This document shows, in pieces, positions 8,422-17,774 of a stretch of 37,302 nucleotides of DNA. The notes below the pieces were generated by a model. The model was given only the letters and a program-made list of their open reading frames with translations. It was not told the DNA's origin and did not search any database. Source of the DNA: Ekhidna sp. (GTDB lineage: Bacteria; Bacteroidota; Bacteroidia; Cytophagales; Cyclobacteriaceae); contig JACONI010000117.1 in the NCBI GenBank assembly GCA_014323825.1, positions 1 to 37,302 of the forward strand, written 5' to 3'. Numbering within the stretch: position 1 is the first letter of the stretch; every line of letters begins with the position of its first letter. The position numbers and the translations under genes are program-made.

Positions 8422-8627
8422 TGTTCCTTATCTTTTAATTCTTTTTCCAAACGCTTTGTTCTATTGTCCAGTTTGAAAAGAAGAAAGAAAAAACCTGCAA
8501 GCAGAATTAGTATAATCGTTAAGACCACGTAAATTTTTCCTTCACTGCGAAAATTATCCGCCATTTGAACCTGAGCATTAGCCGGGATAAATACGGCAGA
8601 GCGCAAAACGGATAAGCAATTACGCAT
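8418..8627 (-). CDS. ccmD: CcmD-family small membrane protein
   Basis: 69 aa. The first ~20 residues look like a signal sequence ending in PANAQ, followed by QMADNFRSEGKIYVV, one transmembrane helix (about 33-52) and a basic/acidic tail with KLDNRTKRLEKELKDKE. MAD.x(R)S.GKIYVV after a leader is the usual Bacteroidota CcmD layout, so I keep the ATG at 8627 although an in-frame ATG exists at MADNF. CcmD bridges CcmABC and CcmE and helps release holo-CcmE. It overlaps ccmC by 8 bp and ccmE by 4 bp. Confidence 0.82.
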   Translation of the reverse strand: MRNCLSVLRSAVFIPANAQVQMADNFRSEGKIYVVLTIILILLAGFFFLLFKLDNRTKRLEKELKDKEQ

Positions 8628-9294
8628 CTTCCCATCTTTTTTTAACCAATGAAAGCCGAGTCGAAATGGTCGCTATCCAATAACCTAAAAGTGCCCATCC
8701 CATCACTGCGAAATAGAAAACTTTACGTAAGTTACTGTCTAAATCGTATGAATTGAAACCCGGGTTTCCACCATTTCCGGGATGCAGACTATCCGATAGC
8801 CTGGGAATGATAAATACCAGTGGAACCATCAGAAAAAATGCAAATACATTATAAACGGCAGCAATTCTTGTTTGCTGTTCTTCATCATTCAGCGAGTTCC
8901 TTAAAACGAAATAAGCCAGATAAATCAAAAGTGAAATAGCTGATCCATTTAACTTAGGATCATTTACCCAGGGTTGACCCCATGTAAAATGAGCCCATAT
9001 CATCCCTGAGATTACACCCAAAACTCCCATTGCGATACCCGTTGAAGCAAGCCGGTAACTATAAATTTCAAATAACTTATCCTCCGTTTTTAAGTACCTG
9101 ATAGCATAAATCATAGATCCCATAAAAAGAAAGATCATTCCGAACCACATAGGAACATGGAAATGAAGCACTCTTATGGTTTCATTCAGTATAGGTAGTC
9201 GTGGTACCGGAAAAAGCAAACCACCAATCATGGTATAAAAAAGGAGCAAGACACATATCCATTTCCACCAATTCGTTTTTAATAAATATCCCAT
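8620..9294 (-). CDS. ccmC: CcmC, heme delivery/transfer protein
   Basis: 224 aa with six predicted transmembrane helices. The periplasmic tryptophan-rich WWD-type motif reads TWGQPWVNDPKLNG (about 104-117), flanked by the two conserved histidine regions, LHFHVPMW (~43-50) and DSLHPGNGG (~169-177). CcmC loads heme onto CcmE. It overlaps ccmB by one base (TGATG) and ccmD by 8 bp, so the four small genes form one translational unit. Confidence 0.94.
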   Translation of the reverse strand: MGYLLKTNWWKWICVLLLFYTMIGGLLFPVPRLPILNETIRVLHFHVPMWFGMIFLFMGSMIYAIRYLKTEDKLFEIYSYRLASTGIAMGVLGVISGMIWAHFTWGQPWVNDPKLNGSAISLLIYLAYFVLRNSLNDEEQQTRIAAVYNVFAFFLMVPLVFIIPRLSDSLHPGNGGNPGFNSYDLDSNLRKVFYFAVMGWALLGYWIATISTRLSLVKKRWEDA

Positions 9295-9944
9295 CAGTTT
9301 TTCCAGGTAAACGGAAACAAAATGTAAGTTAGCACAATGATAATGACATCAACCGAGAGGAGTGCGAACACGTTTCCCCGAATTTGTAACCAAATAAAGC
9401 CGTCTAAAATCCGATAAGAATTATTTATGGAAAGCACAAGCACCGGAATCACCACAGGAAAGCCGAGCACTGCCATCATAACTGACCTGCTGCCGGCTCT
9501 AAAAGCAATGGCCGAGACCATGGTAAATGCTGAAGAAATACCAAGAACCCCTGAAAACGCATTGAGCATAAATAGCGGATAATTTGATATTGGATTTCCG
9601 AAAAGAATACTGAAAATGAAAATGGATAAGAAAGTTACTCCATGCAAGTAGAGGCAGGAATAGATGAGTTTGGCAGATAGTATGTGTAAGGGGTCACAGG
9701 TAAAAAAGAAATAGTGTACTCTCCGCTCTTCCTGAATGAAACTTTTAGAGACCGCATTGATGCCTGTGAACAGGAGTATGATCCAGAAGAGTGCATTCCA
9801 GACTTCTAAAGAAACAAAACCTTGAAAGGCCATGTAAGTGGTGAAAACAGTGGCCGCCAGATAAAGTAAAATACCTGTAATGGGATTTTGCAGCCTCCAA
9901 TCCATGATAAAATCCTTCTTTATGAGCTGGAATACCTTATTCAC
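9294..9944 (-). CDS. ccmB: CcmB, heme exporter permease subunit
   Basis: 216 aa, six membrane segments. The N-terminal cytoplasmic stretch QLIKKDFIMDWRLQNP is typical of CcmB, which pairs with the ATPase CcmA in the CcmABCD complex that releases holo-CcmE from CcmC. The first gene of the minus-strand ccm operon. No ccmA is found upstream or anywhere in the window, so the ATPase must be encoded elsewhere. A TAATTTTG sequence lies only 5 nt upstream of the ATG; I do not treat it as a promoter because no -33 partner is seen. Confidence 0.9.
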   Translation of the reverse strand: MNKVFQLIKKDFIMDWRLQNPITGILLYLAATVFTTYMAFQGFVSLEVWNALFWIILLFTGINAVSKSFIQEERRVHYFFFTCDPLHILSAKLIYSCLYLHGVTFLSIFIFSILFGNPISNYPLFMLNAFSGVLGISSAFTMVSAIAFRAGSRSVMMAVLGFPVVIPVLVLSINNSYRILDGFIWLQIRGNVFALLSVDVIIIVLTYILFPFTWKN

Positions 9945-10100
9945 CTGCCAAAATTAATCGCTCAGGCATTGTGAATGAATGATAGTTAATGCGTTGTTTC
10001 TTTTTAAGATCAGCATGGTAACCACTCCTTTTTAAGCTGTCTACTATATTTTTAATAAAAAAATTAGATGCCCCTTGATAATTACATTTCCGTACTTAAA

Positions 10101-10133
10101 TTTGCATCTTTGACAAAAAAGTATTTAACTTTG
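10101..10133 (+). promoter_or_regulatory. Bacteroidota-type promoter, TTTG-N21-TAACTTTG
   Basis: TTTG at 10101-10104 and TAACTTTG at 10126-10133, separated by 21 nt, match the TTTG/TAnnTTTG consensus exactly. The start point would be near 10138-10140, giving a leader of about 35 nt to the ATG at 10174. This ATG leads directly into the C10 tract and the BspA-like signal peptide, supporting 10174 as the true gene start. Confidence 0.65.
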
Positions 10134-10173
10134 TATCCGAAATCAATTTTCTTACATTAAACTTTTATTTAAC

Positions 10174-12829
10174 ATGTACCGATTAAATTTACTTATTAAC
10201 AAATTGTATAAACTTATGCCCCCCCCCCTATAGTCTAATCTTATCTCCAAAAAATACCTTTCTTGTTATTTCTGCAATTCTACTCGCTTTCTACGGGCAG
10301 GCACAGACCGAACCTGAACCCAAACCCTTCATCACCACATGGCAAACAACAGAACCCAACGAAACCATTACCATTCCTACCGTCAGCGGGGAAACTTACA
10401 ACTACTCCGTAAAATGGGGTGACGGATCGGAGATTACCTCTCATACCAATGCCACTCCTCCCGCTCACATCTATAATGAACCAAATACTTACACCGTCAC
10501 CATCAGCGGAACGTTTCCGCGTATTCGATTCGGAAAAGTCAGCAACTTCGGAGAGATCACACCCTCCACTGCAACCGCACAGATACGTTCCATTGAACAG
10601 TGGGGAGATATGGTATGGACTTCCATGAACGGTGCTTTTGCGAGCTGCGATAACCTAACCTTCAATGCAACCGATGTACCGAACTTTTCGCAAGTGAAGG
10701 ATATGAGCGGAATGCTTATTGACGCTGCCTTCAAAGGAAACATTAGCAACTGGGACGTGAGCAGCGTGGCAAATATGCGGTTTATGTTTAGAGCGTCGGA
10801 TTCTTTCAACGGTGATCTCAGCAACTGGGACGTGAGTAACGTGACGAATATGAGAACCATGTTCCATTCATCTGATTTCAATGGAAGCATTAGCGACTGG
10901 AATGTAAGCAGCGTGACAACTATGTCGCAGATGTTTGATGGGGCTGCTTTCAATCAAGACCTCAGCAAGTGGGACGTAAGAAATGTGACGAATATGTCGC
11001 AGATGTTTGATGAGGCTGCTTTCAACCAAGACATCAGCAATTGGAACGTGAGCAAGGTGACGAATATGCAGAACATGTTTGCATCATCTTCCTTTAATCA
11101 AGACATCAGCAACTGGGACGTGAGTAACGTGACGAATATGCAGAACATGTTTGCATCATCTCCCTTCAATCAAGACCTTAGCAACTGGGACATAAGCAAT
11201 GTGACGAATATATTCTTCATGTTTTGGAATAACTCCTCCATGTCTTCCGAAAACTACGATAAACTCCTCATCGGATGGAGCACTTTAGACACAGATGCAG
11301 GCGAGACTAAAATCCCTAAAAACATCTTTTTCGGCGCACCGGATAAGTACTCCTGTAGAGGAAAAGCGGGAAGGGATGCACTCACCGGCGCAACGCATTC
11401 CTGGACTATCACAGGTGATGAGTTAATCTCCATACGAACGGAAGCAGCCGCCCTGTCGGAAGTAACCTCACAATGTATTGCTTCCCTCACCCCACCCACC
11501 GCTAAGAGCAGTTGCACGATAGGAGAAGGAACAACGGTCACGGCTGCGCATGATGTCAGTACGTTCCCCATTACCGAAAGTACCCTCATTACGTGGACCT
11601 ATACCCATAACAGCAAAAGCATTGTACAAACACAGACCGTAACCATAACAGAAGACACCACACCCCCGACAGTTACAGGGAGCTTAGCTGCGGTTACCGA
11701 ACAATGTCCGATCATGGCGGAAACTGACCTGACCGAACCTGCTGCCCCCTCAGACAACTGTGGAGGGACGGTCACCGTGGCACTCAAAGCCGGCACCTCC
11801 TTCCCCATTGAGGCCGGCACCACTACCATCACGTGGATATACACGGACGAGGCCGGCAATATGTCCGAACAAACACAGGACGTGACCATAACAAAAGACA
11901 CCACACCCCCGAGAGTTACAGGGAGCTTAGCTGCGGTTACCGCACAATGCCCGATCAATGCGGAAACTGACCTGACCGAACCTGCTGCCCCCTCAGACAA
12001 CTGTAAAGGGACGGTCAACGTGGCACTCAAATCCGGCACCTCTTTCCCCATTCAGGCAGGCACCACTACCATCACGTGGGTATATACCGACGAGGCCGGA
12101 AATACGTCCGAGCAAACACAGGACGTGAACATAGACGATACCGAAGCACCGACAGTTACAGGCACCCTGAACACAATCACCTCCGCATGTTCGCTGGCGC
12201 AAGATGCCGTAACCTTCCCCAAAGCCAATGACGCTTGCGACGGGGAGATCACCGCCACCCATGATGTGGCCTCCTTCCCCATTACCTCCAACACCACCAT
12301 CACATGGACCTACACCGATAATGCGGACAACACAGCCACACAAATGCAGAACGTGACGATCACACTCGACGGCACTGACCCCGTGCCTGTCCTGCCGGAC
12401 TTGCCGGCAATCTCCGAAGCATGCAAACTGGAGTCAGGTGACGTGACCGCCCCCACCGCTAAGGATTGCTCGGGAACAATCCTCACGGGCACCACGACAG
12501 TCTTCCCGATGACGGAGAGCGGAACTATTGAGTGGACGTACACCGATAGCGACGACAACACGGCCACACAAACGCAGAACGTGACGATTACCGCATGCGT
12601 GCTGAGTGCGGCGGTCGATGCAGTGGAAGCAGTGGTCTTTCCCAATCCTTCGGGGCGTTACGTGGAAGTGCAGTCTCCCGTGGAAAGTCCGATTCGGGTA
12701 CTGAGTCTCGGCGGGGAGTTAGTACTGAAAAGCACCACAAACACAAGGATAGATGCAGCCTTTCTGCACAGCGGCCTGTATCTCGTCCAACTGCCGGACG
12801 GGCGTTTGCTGAAGTTTGTGAAGAAGTAG
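10174..12829 (+). CDS. BspA-like (DUF285) T9SS surface protein, signal peptide out of frame at a C10 tract
   Basis: From ATG 10174 the frame stops right after a run of ten C (CTA-TAG at 10228-10233). The frame used by the rest of the gene is open from 10229 to the stop at 12829. It starts with an export signal (NTFLVISAILLAFYGQAQ) but has no ATG before 10610. One C fewer joins them into ~884 aa. Order: signal peptide; an Ig/PKD-like segment (KWGDGSE...HIYNEPNTYTVTISG); about eight DUF285 repeats with WDVSNVTNMxxMF (~10690-11240); HYR/Ig-like repeats (~11440-12600), two of them 243 bp near-copies; and a C-terminal T9SS type A domain from VFPNPSGR to LLKFVKK. DUF285 proteins are leucine-rich-like surface adhesins. 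GC-rich codon use differs sharply from the neighbours. Alternative: a sequencing error in the C-run. Confidence 0.85.
10219..10228 (+). repeat. Homopolymer C10 tract in the signal-peptide N-region
   Basis: Ten consecutive C follow ATG 10216-10218, which is in frame with ATG 10174. In an AT-rich region a C10 run is highly unusual and is a classic slipped-strand site. Nine or twelve C put the upstream ATGs in frame with the signal peptide. With ten the frame stops at TAG 10231-10233, and with eleven it stops at a TAA a few codons later. Confidence 0.97.
10690..11240 (+). repeat. DUF285 coding repeats, ~75-78 bp period
   Basis: About eight units encode W(D/N)VSxVTNMxxMF and FNxDIS. The last few are nearly identical at DNA level; for example the segments around 11060-11100 and 11135-11175 share GTGACGAATATGCAGAAC. 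Such identity allows in-frame copy-number change by recombination. Confidence 0.85.
11654..12126 (+). repeat. Two near-identical 243 bp coding repeats (81 aa, HYR/Ig-like)
   Basis: GACACCACACCCCCGA followed by GTTACAGGGAGCTTAGCTGC occurs at 11654 and again at 11897. The copies stay closely similar over the full period (TDLTEPAAPSDNC, FPI.AGTTTITW.YTDEAG). The 243 bp period is a multiple of three, so loss or gain keeps the frame. This suggests recent duplication within the gene. Confidence 0.85.
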
Positions 12830-12856
12830 GATAAAGAAAGTAAAAAGTTTCCTGCG

Positions 12857-12919
12857 GATTTTCCATCTTTTTTGAAAAACAACACGTTCGCCTAAAGGCT
12901 CGCCTGAGCCGACAGTAGT
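12857..12919 (-). mobile_element. IS1-like transposase 3' scrap
   Basis: About 63 bp is nearly identical to the 3' coding part of the two IS1-like copies near 32 and 35 kb. On the minus strand it reads CRLRRAFRRTCCFSKKMEN, lacking four residues (HRIR) present in the larger copies. It begins 27 bp after the stop of the BspA-like gene. No IS ends or other IS sequence flank it. Confidence 0.75.
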
Positions 12920-13212
12920 CATTCTTTCTATTCAGATGTAAAATGGTGAAAGCGATGAAAAAGAGCAGCACCCTACTGAGAAACTTTTGGAAAGTTTCAA
13001 ACTTTCCAAAAGTTCCTAAGCATGTTTTGACTTTGCCGGCGTATGACCGTCTTTTGGTTGCTGCTTTTCCTCACCGCTTTATATTTTGAATGAAAATAAT
13101 TACCATTGTATGGTGTCACAGAATGTGGTTAGGTGACAATACCCTGTTGCTGTTACTTACTCATTCAAGTAAATCCTAAATGCGTTAAACTTGTGGAATA
13201 ATTTATATTTAA
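12920..13212. other. Intergenic region with a near-perfect 33 bp palindrome
   Basis: The palindrome at 12982-13014 has 16 bp arms (AACTTTTGGAAAGTTT and its complement) around a single C. It resembles the other hairpin family in layout but not in sequence. It could terminate transcription from either side or be a dispersed repeat. The remaining ~200 bp up to 13213 should hold the promoter of the polysaccharide locus; only a one-mismatch TAAACTTG (around 13187) is seen, without a clear -33 element. Confidence 0.55.
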
Positions 13213-14235
13213 GTGAATCGGAAGTCACCCATTTTAATAACAGGAACTGCGGGATTTATAGGATTCCATTTTGCCAAACGGCTGCTTGAAGAAGGGAATG
13301 AAATAATAGGAATTGATAATATCAATGACTATTATGAGATCGGGCTAAAAGAGTCAAGGAACGGTATTCTTAAAAATATGAAAGGATATACCTTTTACAA
13401 GGAGTCACTGGAAAACCCGGAAGCGATAAATAAAATTTTTCAAGCGCACAAACCCGGGATAGTGATCAACCTTGCAGCGCAGGCCGGTGTAAGGTATTCG
13501 CTGAAGAATCCGCATGCTTACGTTAGTTCAAACATTGCCGGATTTTTGAATATTCTGGAGGCCTCAAGACATCAAAAAGTAGAACATCTGGTTTATGCTT
13601 CTACGAGTTCCGTCTACGGAGCAAACACCAAAATGCCATTTAGTGTGAAGGATAGTGTAAATCATCCGCTTTCACTCTATGCAGCGACAAAGAAATCAAA
13701 CGAGCTGATGGCTCATACGTATGCTTCAAGTTTTGGACTTCCGGTAACCGGCCTTCGCTTTTTTACGGTTTACGGACCATGGGGAAGGCCGGATATGGCT
13801 TTGTTTTTATTTACGAAGGCTATTTTAAACGACAAGCCAATTGATGTTTTCAACTATGGTAAAATGCGTCGAGACTTTACTTATGTAGATGATATCGTTG
13901 AAGGGATCTACAGACTCATTAATCATAAGCCGAAAAAGCGATCGGATTGGGATGCAAGTAATCCTGATCCGTCTTTGAGTTTTGCTCCCTACCAACTTTT
14001 TAATATTGGCAGCAACCATCCTGTGAACCTGATGGATTATATCTCGGCAATCGAAGAGAAGTTAGGCAAAGAGGCAAAAAAGAATTTCCTGCCCATTCAG
14101 ACAGGGGATGTTTCCGAAACCTATGCAGATGTCAGCAGCTTAGAAAGAGCGGTTGGGTATAAACCGAGCACTCATCTGAAAGATGGAGTAGCTAACTTTA
14201 TTGACTGGTATCTTGATTACTACAAAGATGAATGA
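13213..14235 (+). CDS. UDP-glucuronate 4-epimerase-type SDR
   Basis: 340 aa extended short-chain dehydrogenase. NAD motif TGTAGFIG (~10-17), then [15 protein letters not shown], the stretch characteristic of UDP-glucuronate 4-epimerases (CapI/LpsL type), and catalytic Y156xxxK160 in YAATK. The product would be UDP-galacturonate, a cytosolic precursor for an acidic polysaccharide. The start is GTG at 13213, since no ATG fits the N-terminal beta strand. It is the first gene of the plus-strand sugar locus and overlaps the next gene by 4 bp. A UDP-GlcNAc C4-epimerase (WbpP-like) is a less likely alternative. Confidence 0.85.
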   Translation: MNRKSPILITGTAGFIGFHFAKRLLEEGNEIIGIDNINDYYEIGLKESRNGILKNMKGYTFYKESLENPEAINKIFQAHKPGIVINLAAQAGVRYSLKNPHAYVSSNIAGFLNILEASRHQKVEHLVYASTSSVYGANTKMPFSVKDSVNHPLSLYAATKKSNELMAHTYASSFGLPVTGLRFFTVYGPWGRPDMALFLFTKAILNDKPIDVFNYGKMRRDFTYVDDIVEGIYRLINHKPKKRSDWDASNPDPSLSFAPYQLFNIGSNHPVNLMDYISAIEEKLGKEAKKNFLPIQTGDVSETYADVSSLERAVGYKPSTHLKDGVANFIDWYLDYYKDE

Positions 14236-15293
14236 TGATATTGCCTGAAAAAATACTTATCACGGGTGGAGCAGGTTTCATAGGGTCTCACGTAGTGAGA
14301 CGATTTATCAAGAGTGGAAGCTATGAGGTATTCAATCTTGACAAGCTAACATACGCAGGGAACCTTGAAAACTTAAAGGACGTAGAAGCAAACCCCAATT
14401 ATCATTTTATAAACGGAGATATTTGTGATTATACCTTCATAAAATCACTCTTTCATGAGCATGACTTCCTGGGGGTCATCCATTTAGCTGCGGAGTCTCA
14501 TGTGGATCGTTCAATTGCTAACCCCATGGAATTCATTCAAACGAATGTGGTAGGCACAGTCATCTTATTAAATGTAGCTAAAGAATTTTGGAATGGAAAG
14601 GATGGAAAAAGGTTTTATCATGTTTCTACCGATGAGGTTTATGGTTCACTGGATGATGAAGGGTTTTTTCTGGAAACAACTCCGTATGACCCTAAGTCAC
14701 CTTATTCTGCCTCTAAGGCTTCTTCGGATCATTTTGTAAGAGCATACGGAAATACGTATGGTTTGCCCTATGTCATCTCCAACTGCTCAAATAATTACGG
14801 CCCCAATCATTTCCCTGAGAAGCTAATTCCGTTAATGATTAATAATATCAAGAATAAAAAATCACTTCCTGTCTATGGTAAAGGAGAGAATATCAGAGAC
14901 TGGTTATATGTAGAAGACCATGCACGTGCCGTTCAGTTAATTTTTGAAAAAGGAACAACAGGTGAAACTTACAACATTGGGGGAGGTAATGAGTGGAAAA
15001 ATATTGACCTTGTGCACCTGCTTTGTGATCTGATGGATCAGAAAATGAATAACCCTCAAGGGACTTCCCGCAGATTCATAACGTTCGTCAAAGACCGTGC
15101 AGGTCATGACCTTAGATATGCAATTGATGCGACCAAACTATCGGAAGAATTGGGATGGAAGCCTGCTTTTCAATTTAAGGAGGGCCTGCAAAAAACGATT
15201 GACTGGTACTTTGAAAATGAGGATTGGTTAGACGATGTCACATCGGGCGATTACATGAAATATTACGAGCAACATTATTCAAGATCTTCATGA
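14232..15293 (+). CDS. rfbB: dTDP-glucose 4,6-dehydratase
   Basis: 353 aa. TGGAGFIGS at ~11-19, the diagnostic catalytic triad T133-D134-E135 in STDEVYG, and Y158xxxK162 in YSASK. It converts dTDP-glucose to dTDP-4-keto-6-deoxyglucose. The ATG overlaps the previous stop, and the stop overlaps the next start as ATGA, giving tight coupling to the thymidylyltransferase. Two adjacent ATGs (14232, 14235) are possible starts. Confidence 0.95.
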   Translation: MMILPEKILITGGAGFIGSHVVRRFIKSGSYEVFNLDKLTYAGNLENLKDVEANPNYHFINGDICDYTFIKSLFHEHDFLGVIHLAAESHVDRSIANPMEFIQTNVVGTVILLNVAKEFWNGKDGKRFYHVSTDEVYGSLDDEGFFLETTPYDPKSPYSASKASSDHFVRAYGNTYGLPYVISNCSNNYGPNHFPEKLIPLMINNIKNKKSLPVYGKGENIRDWLYVEDHARAVQLIFEKGTTGETYNIGGGNEWKNIDLVHLLCDLMDQKMNNPQGTSRRFITFVKDRAGHDLRYAIDATKLSEELGWKPAFQFKEGLQKTIDWYFENEDWLDDVTSGDYMKYYEQHYSRSS

Positions 15294-16150
15294 AAGGAAT
15301 TATACTGGCCGGCGGTTCAGGTACACGCCTTTATCCATTGACCCTTGCAGTGAGTAAGCAGATTTTACCTGTTTACGATAAGCCCATGATTTATTATCCA
15401 TTATCAACCTTGATGTTATCCGGAATTAATGAGATATTGATCATAAGTACACCGAGAGATTTACCCGTTTTCCAAAATTTACTGGGTGACGGGTCCCAAT
15501 TAGGGTGCAACTTTTCATATCTTATGCAAGATCAACCAAGAGGATTGGCGGAAGCCTTCATCATTGGATCAGGTTTTATTGACGGTGATTCTGTCGCTTT
15601 AATTCTTGGAGATAATGTCTTTTATGCTTCCGGGCTGTCAAATAAATTACAGTCTTGTATAAATCCTGATGGCGGAATTATTTTCGCTTATCACGTAAAT
15701 GACCCTGAAAGATATGGGGTGGTTGAATTTGATCAGAACCGGAAGGCAATTTCTATTGAGGAAAAGCCAAAGCAGCCCAAATCTAATTTCGCCGTCCCCG
15801 GACTCTATTTCTATGATAATGAAGTCGTTGAAATAGCAAAAAATGTAAAGCCCAGTCAAAGGGGAGAATTAGAAATAACGAATATTAATAATCACTACCT
15901 AAAAAAAGGAAAGTTGAGCGTTCAGGTTTTTGATCGGGGAACTGCTTGGTTGGATACAGGGACTTTTGCCAGTCTGATTCAAGCAGGAAATTTTGTCCAA
16001 GCACTGGAAGACCGACAGGGTTTGAAAGTAGGCTGCCTTGAAGAAGTTGCGTACAAGATGAAGTACATAGATGCAGCCACATTGGAAAAGTTAGCTGACC
16101 CCTTAGTCAAGAGTGGATATGGGACATACCTGAAAAACCTACTGAAATGA
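15290..16150 (+). CDS. rfbA: Glucose-1-phosphate thymidylyltransferase
   Basis: 286 aa nucleotidyltransferase with the N-terminal signature [16 protein letters not shown] and [20 protein letters not shown]. It makes dTDP-glucose from glucose-1-phosphate and dTTP, feeding the dehydratase encoded just upstream. I set the start at 15290, where the ATG overlaps the rfbB stop (ATGA) and gives the canonical N-terminus; the frame is open further upstream (ATG 15224) but only as a shadow of rfbB. Confidence 0.95.
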   Translation: MKGIILAGGSGTRLYPLTLAVSKQILPVYDKPMIYYPLSTLMLSGINEILIISTPRDLPVFQNLLGDGSQLGCNFSYLMQDQPRGLAEAFIIGSGFIDGDSVALILGDNVFYASGLSNKLQSCINPDGGIIFAYHVNDPERYGVVEFDQNRKAISIEEKPKQPKSNFAVPGLYFYDNEVVEIAKNVKPSQRGELEITNINNHYLKKGKLSVQVFDRGTAWLDTGTFASLIQAGNFVQALEDRQGLKVGCLEEVAYKMKYIDAATLEKLADPLVKSGYGTYLKNLLK

Positions 16151-16698
16151 AACTAATACGAACTAACCTTAAAGATTGTTTCATTATTGAAAATAGCGTT
16201 TTTGAAGATGAAAGAGGTTATTTCTTTGAGGGGTTCAATCAGGAAAAATTAGAGGATCTGTCAGGGATTTCCTTTGAGCCAAAGCAACTTAATCAGTCAA
16301 AGTCCGGTTATGGTGTGTTGAGAGGTTTACACTTTCAATTACCTGCTAAATCTCAGGCTAAACTGATTTCGTGTATTGAAGGAGAAGTACTTGATGTGGC
16401 AGTTGATCTGAGAAAGGAATCAGAAAGTTATAAGCAATACGAGGCGGTGAAACTGAACGAAAAAAATAAAAAATCTTTATTTGTTCCTAAAGGGATGGCA
16501 CATGGTTTCTTGAGTCTTTCCAAGACGGCCAAATTAATGTATTTGGTAGATGAGTTTTACTCTCCAAGACATGATTATGGGATCATTTACAATGATGCTG
16601 ATATTAACGTAGATTGGGGTATTGACAGCGAAAAAATCATTCTCTCGAAAAAAGATAGTCAATTACCAACATTGAAAGATATTAAACTGGATTTTTGA
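16147..16698 (+). CDS. rfbC: dTDP-4-dehydrorhamnose 3,5-epimerase
   Basis: 183 aa cupin-fold epimerase. It has [13 protein letters not shown], the catalytic-base His in RGLHFQ (H62), [11 protein letters not shown], and [12 protein letters not shown]. It acts on dTDP-4-keto-6-deoxyglucose made by the two upstream genes. It overlaps rfbA by 4 bp. The rfbD reductase that would complete dTDP-L-rhamnose is absent from the window. Confidence 0.92.
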   Translation: MKLIRTNLKDCFIIENSVFEDERGYFFEGFNQEKLEDLSGISFEPKQLNQSKSGYGVLRGLHFQLPAKSQAKLISCIEGEVLDVAVDLRKESESYKQYEAVKLNEKNKKSLFVPKGMAHGFLSLSKTAKLMYLVDEFYSPRHDYGIIYNDADINVDWGIDSEKIILSKKDSQLPTLKDIKLDF

Positions 16699-16701
16699 AA
16701 A

Positions 16702-17646
16702 ATGGCAAAAGAAAAAGTATTGATAACAGGAGGTGCCGGATTCTTAGGCTCACATTTGTGCGATCGACTCATCTCGGAAGGATTTCGGGTTATTGCGATG
16801 GATAACTTATTGACAGGTGATATTCAAAATATTGAGCATCTGATGGGTCGAACTGACTTTGAGTTTCTGCACCACAATGTATCCAATTATGTACATATCG
16901 CCGGAGATTTAAAATACATTATGCATTTTGCATCTCCTGCAAGTCCAATAGATTATTTAAAAATGCCAATCCAAACGATGAAGGTAGGGTCTTTGGGCAC
17001 ATTGAATTGCCTTGGTCTAGCAAAGGCAAAAAAAGCACGGATATTGATCGCTTCTACCTCTGAAGTATATGGCGACCCGTTGGAGCATCCTCAAAAAGAA
17101 AACTATTGGGGAAACGTCAATCCTATCGGACCAAGAGGGGTGTATGACGAAGCCAAGCGCTTTCAGGAAGCGCTGACAATGGCTTATCATAGATTTCATG
17201 GACTGGAAACTCGCATTGTTAGAATTTTTAATACATTCGGACCGCGCATGCGGCTAGATGACGGACGTGCGCTTCCGGCATTTATCTCTCAAGCATTACG
17301 TAATGAGGATTTAACAGCCTTTGGAGATGGGAGTCAAACGCGATCCTTTACATACGTAGATGATTTAATTGAAGGAATCTATAGACTTTTATTGAGTGAT
17401 TACCCTTATCCGGTAAATATTGGGAATTCGGAAGAAATTACCATTAAAGAATTTGGTGAAGAGATTATCAAACTAACACATAGTAAATCAAAGATAATTT
17501 ATAAAGACTTGCCTAAAGATGATCCAAGGCAGAGAAAACCGGATATTAGTCTGGCAAAGAAAGAATTAAACTGGAAGCCGGAATATACGCGTGTGGAAGG
17601 TCTGAAATCAACATTAGAATATTTCAAAAAGAAGGTATTGTGCTAA
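16702..17646 (+). CDS. UDP-glucuronate decarboxylase (UDP-xylose synthase)
   Basis: 314 aa [62 protein letters not shown] and Y148xxxK152 (YDEAKR) are the hallmark blocks of UXS-type decarboxylases, which convert UDP-glucuronate to UDP-xylose. It lies 3 bp behind rfbC. Together with the UDP-GlcA epimerase at 13213 it implies a UDP-glucuronate pool, but the UDP-glucose dehydrogenase that makes it is not clearly present here. Confidence 0.92.
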   Translation: MAKEKVLITGGAGFLGSHLCDRLISEGFRVIAMDNLLTGDIQNIEHLMGRTDFEFLHHNVSNYVHIAGDLKYIMHFASPASPIDYLKMPIQTMKVGSLGTLNCLGLAKAKKARILIASTSEVYGDPLEHPQKENYWGNVNPIGPRGVYDEAKRFQEALTMAYHRFHGLETRIVRIFNTFGPRMRLDDGRALPAFISQALRNEDLTAFGDGSQTRSFTYVDDLIEGIYRLLLSDYPYPVNIGNSEEITIKEFGEEIIKLTHSKSKIIYKDLPKDDPRQRKPDISLAKKELNWKPEYTRVEGLKSTLEYFKKKVLC

Positions 17647-17774
17647 GTATTTATTCTAATTTAGCACCCCAATTCGGATTTGAATTTGATACAGAGTGTT
17701 TAAGTATCCGGGAATCGTGAGTGCCGGAGATCATTTGAAAAGAAGTACATCAGATTATCCGTAGGTTTTGGTAA

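Noticed and set aside
9949-9956. TAATTTTG upstream of ccmB on the minus strand as a -7 element
   Set aside because: It lies only 5 nt from the start codon and no TTTG is found 19-21 nt upstream, so a promoter call would be weak.
10489-12645. Many open frames antisense to the BspA-like gene
   Set aside because: They follow from GC-rich, repetitive coding sequence on the plus strand and mirror the repeats; none has a plausible start region.
12588-12971. 127-codon minus-strand frame containing CRLRRAFRRTCCFSKKMEN
   Set aside because: Only the short IS1-derived segment is meaningful; the rest is antisense to the T9SS domain.
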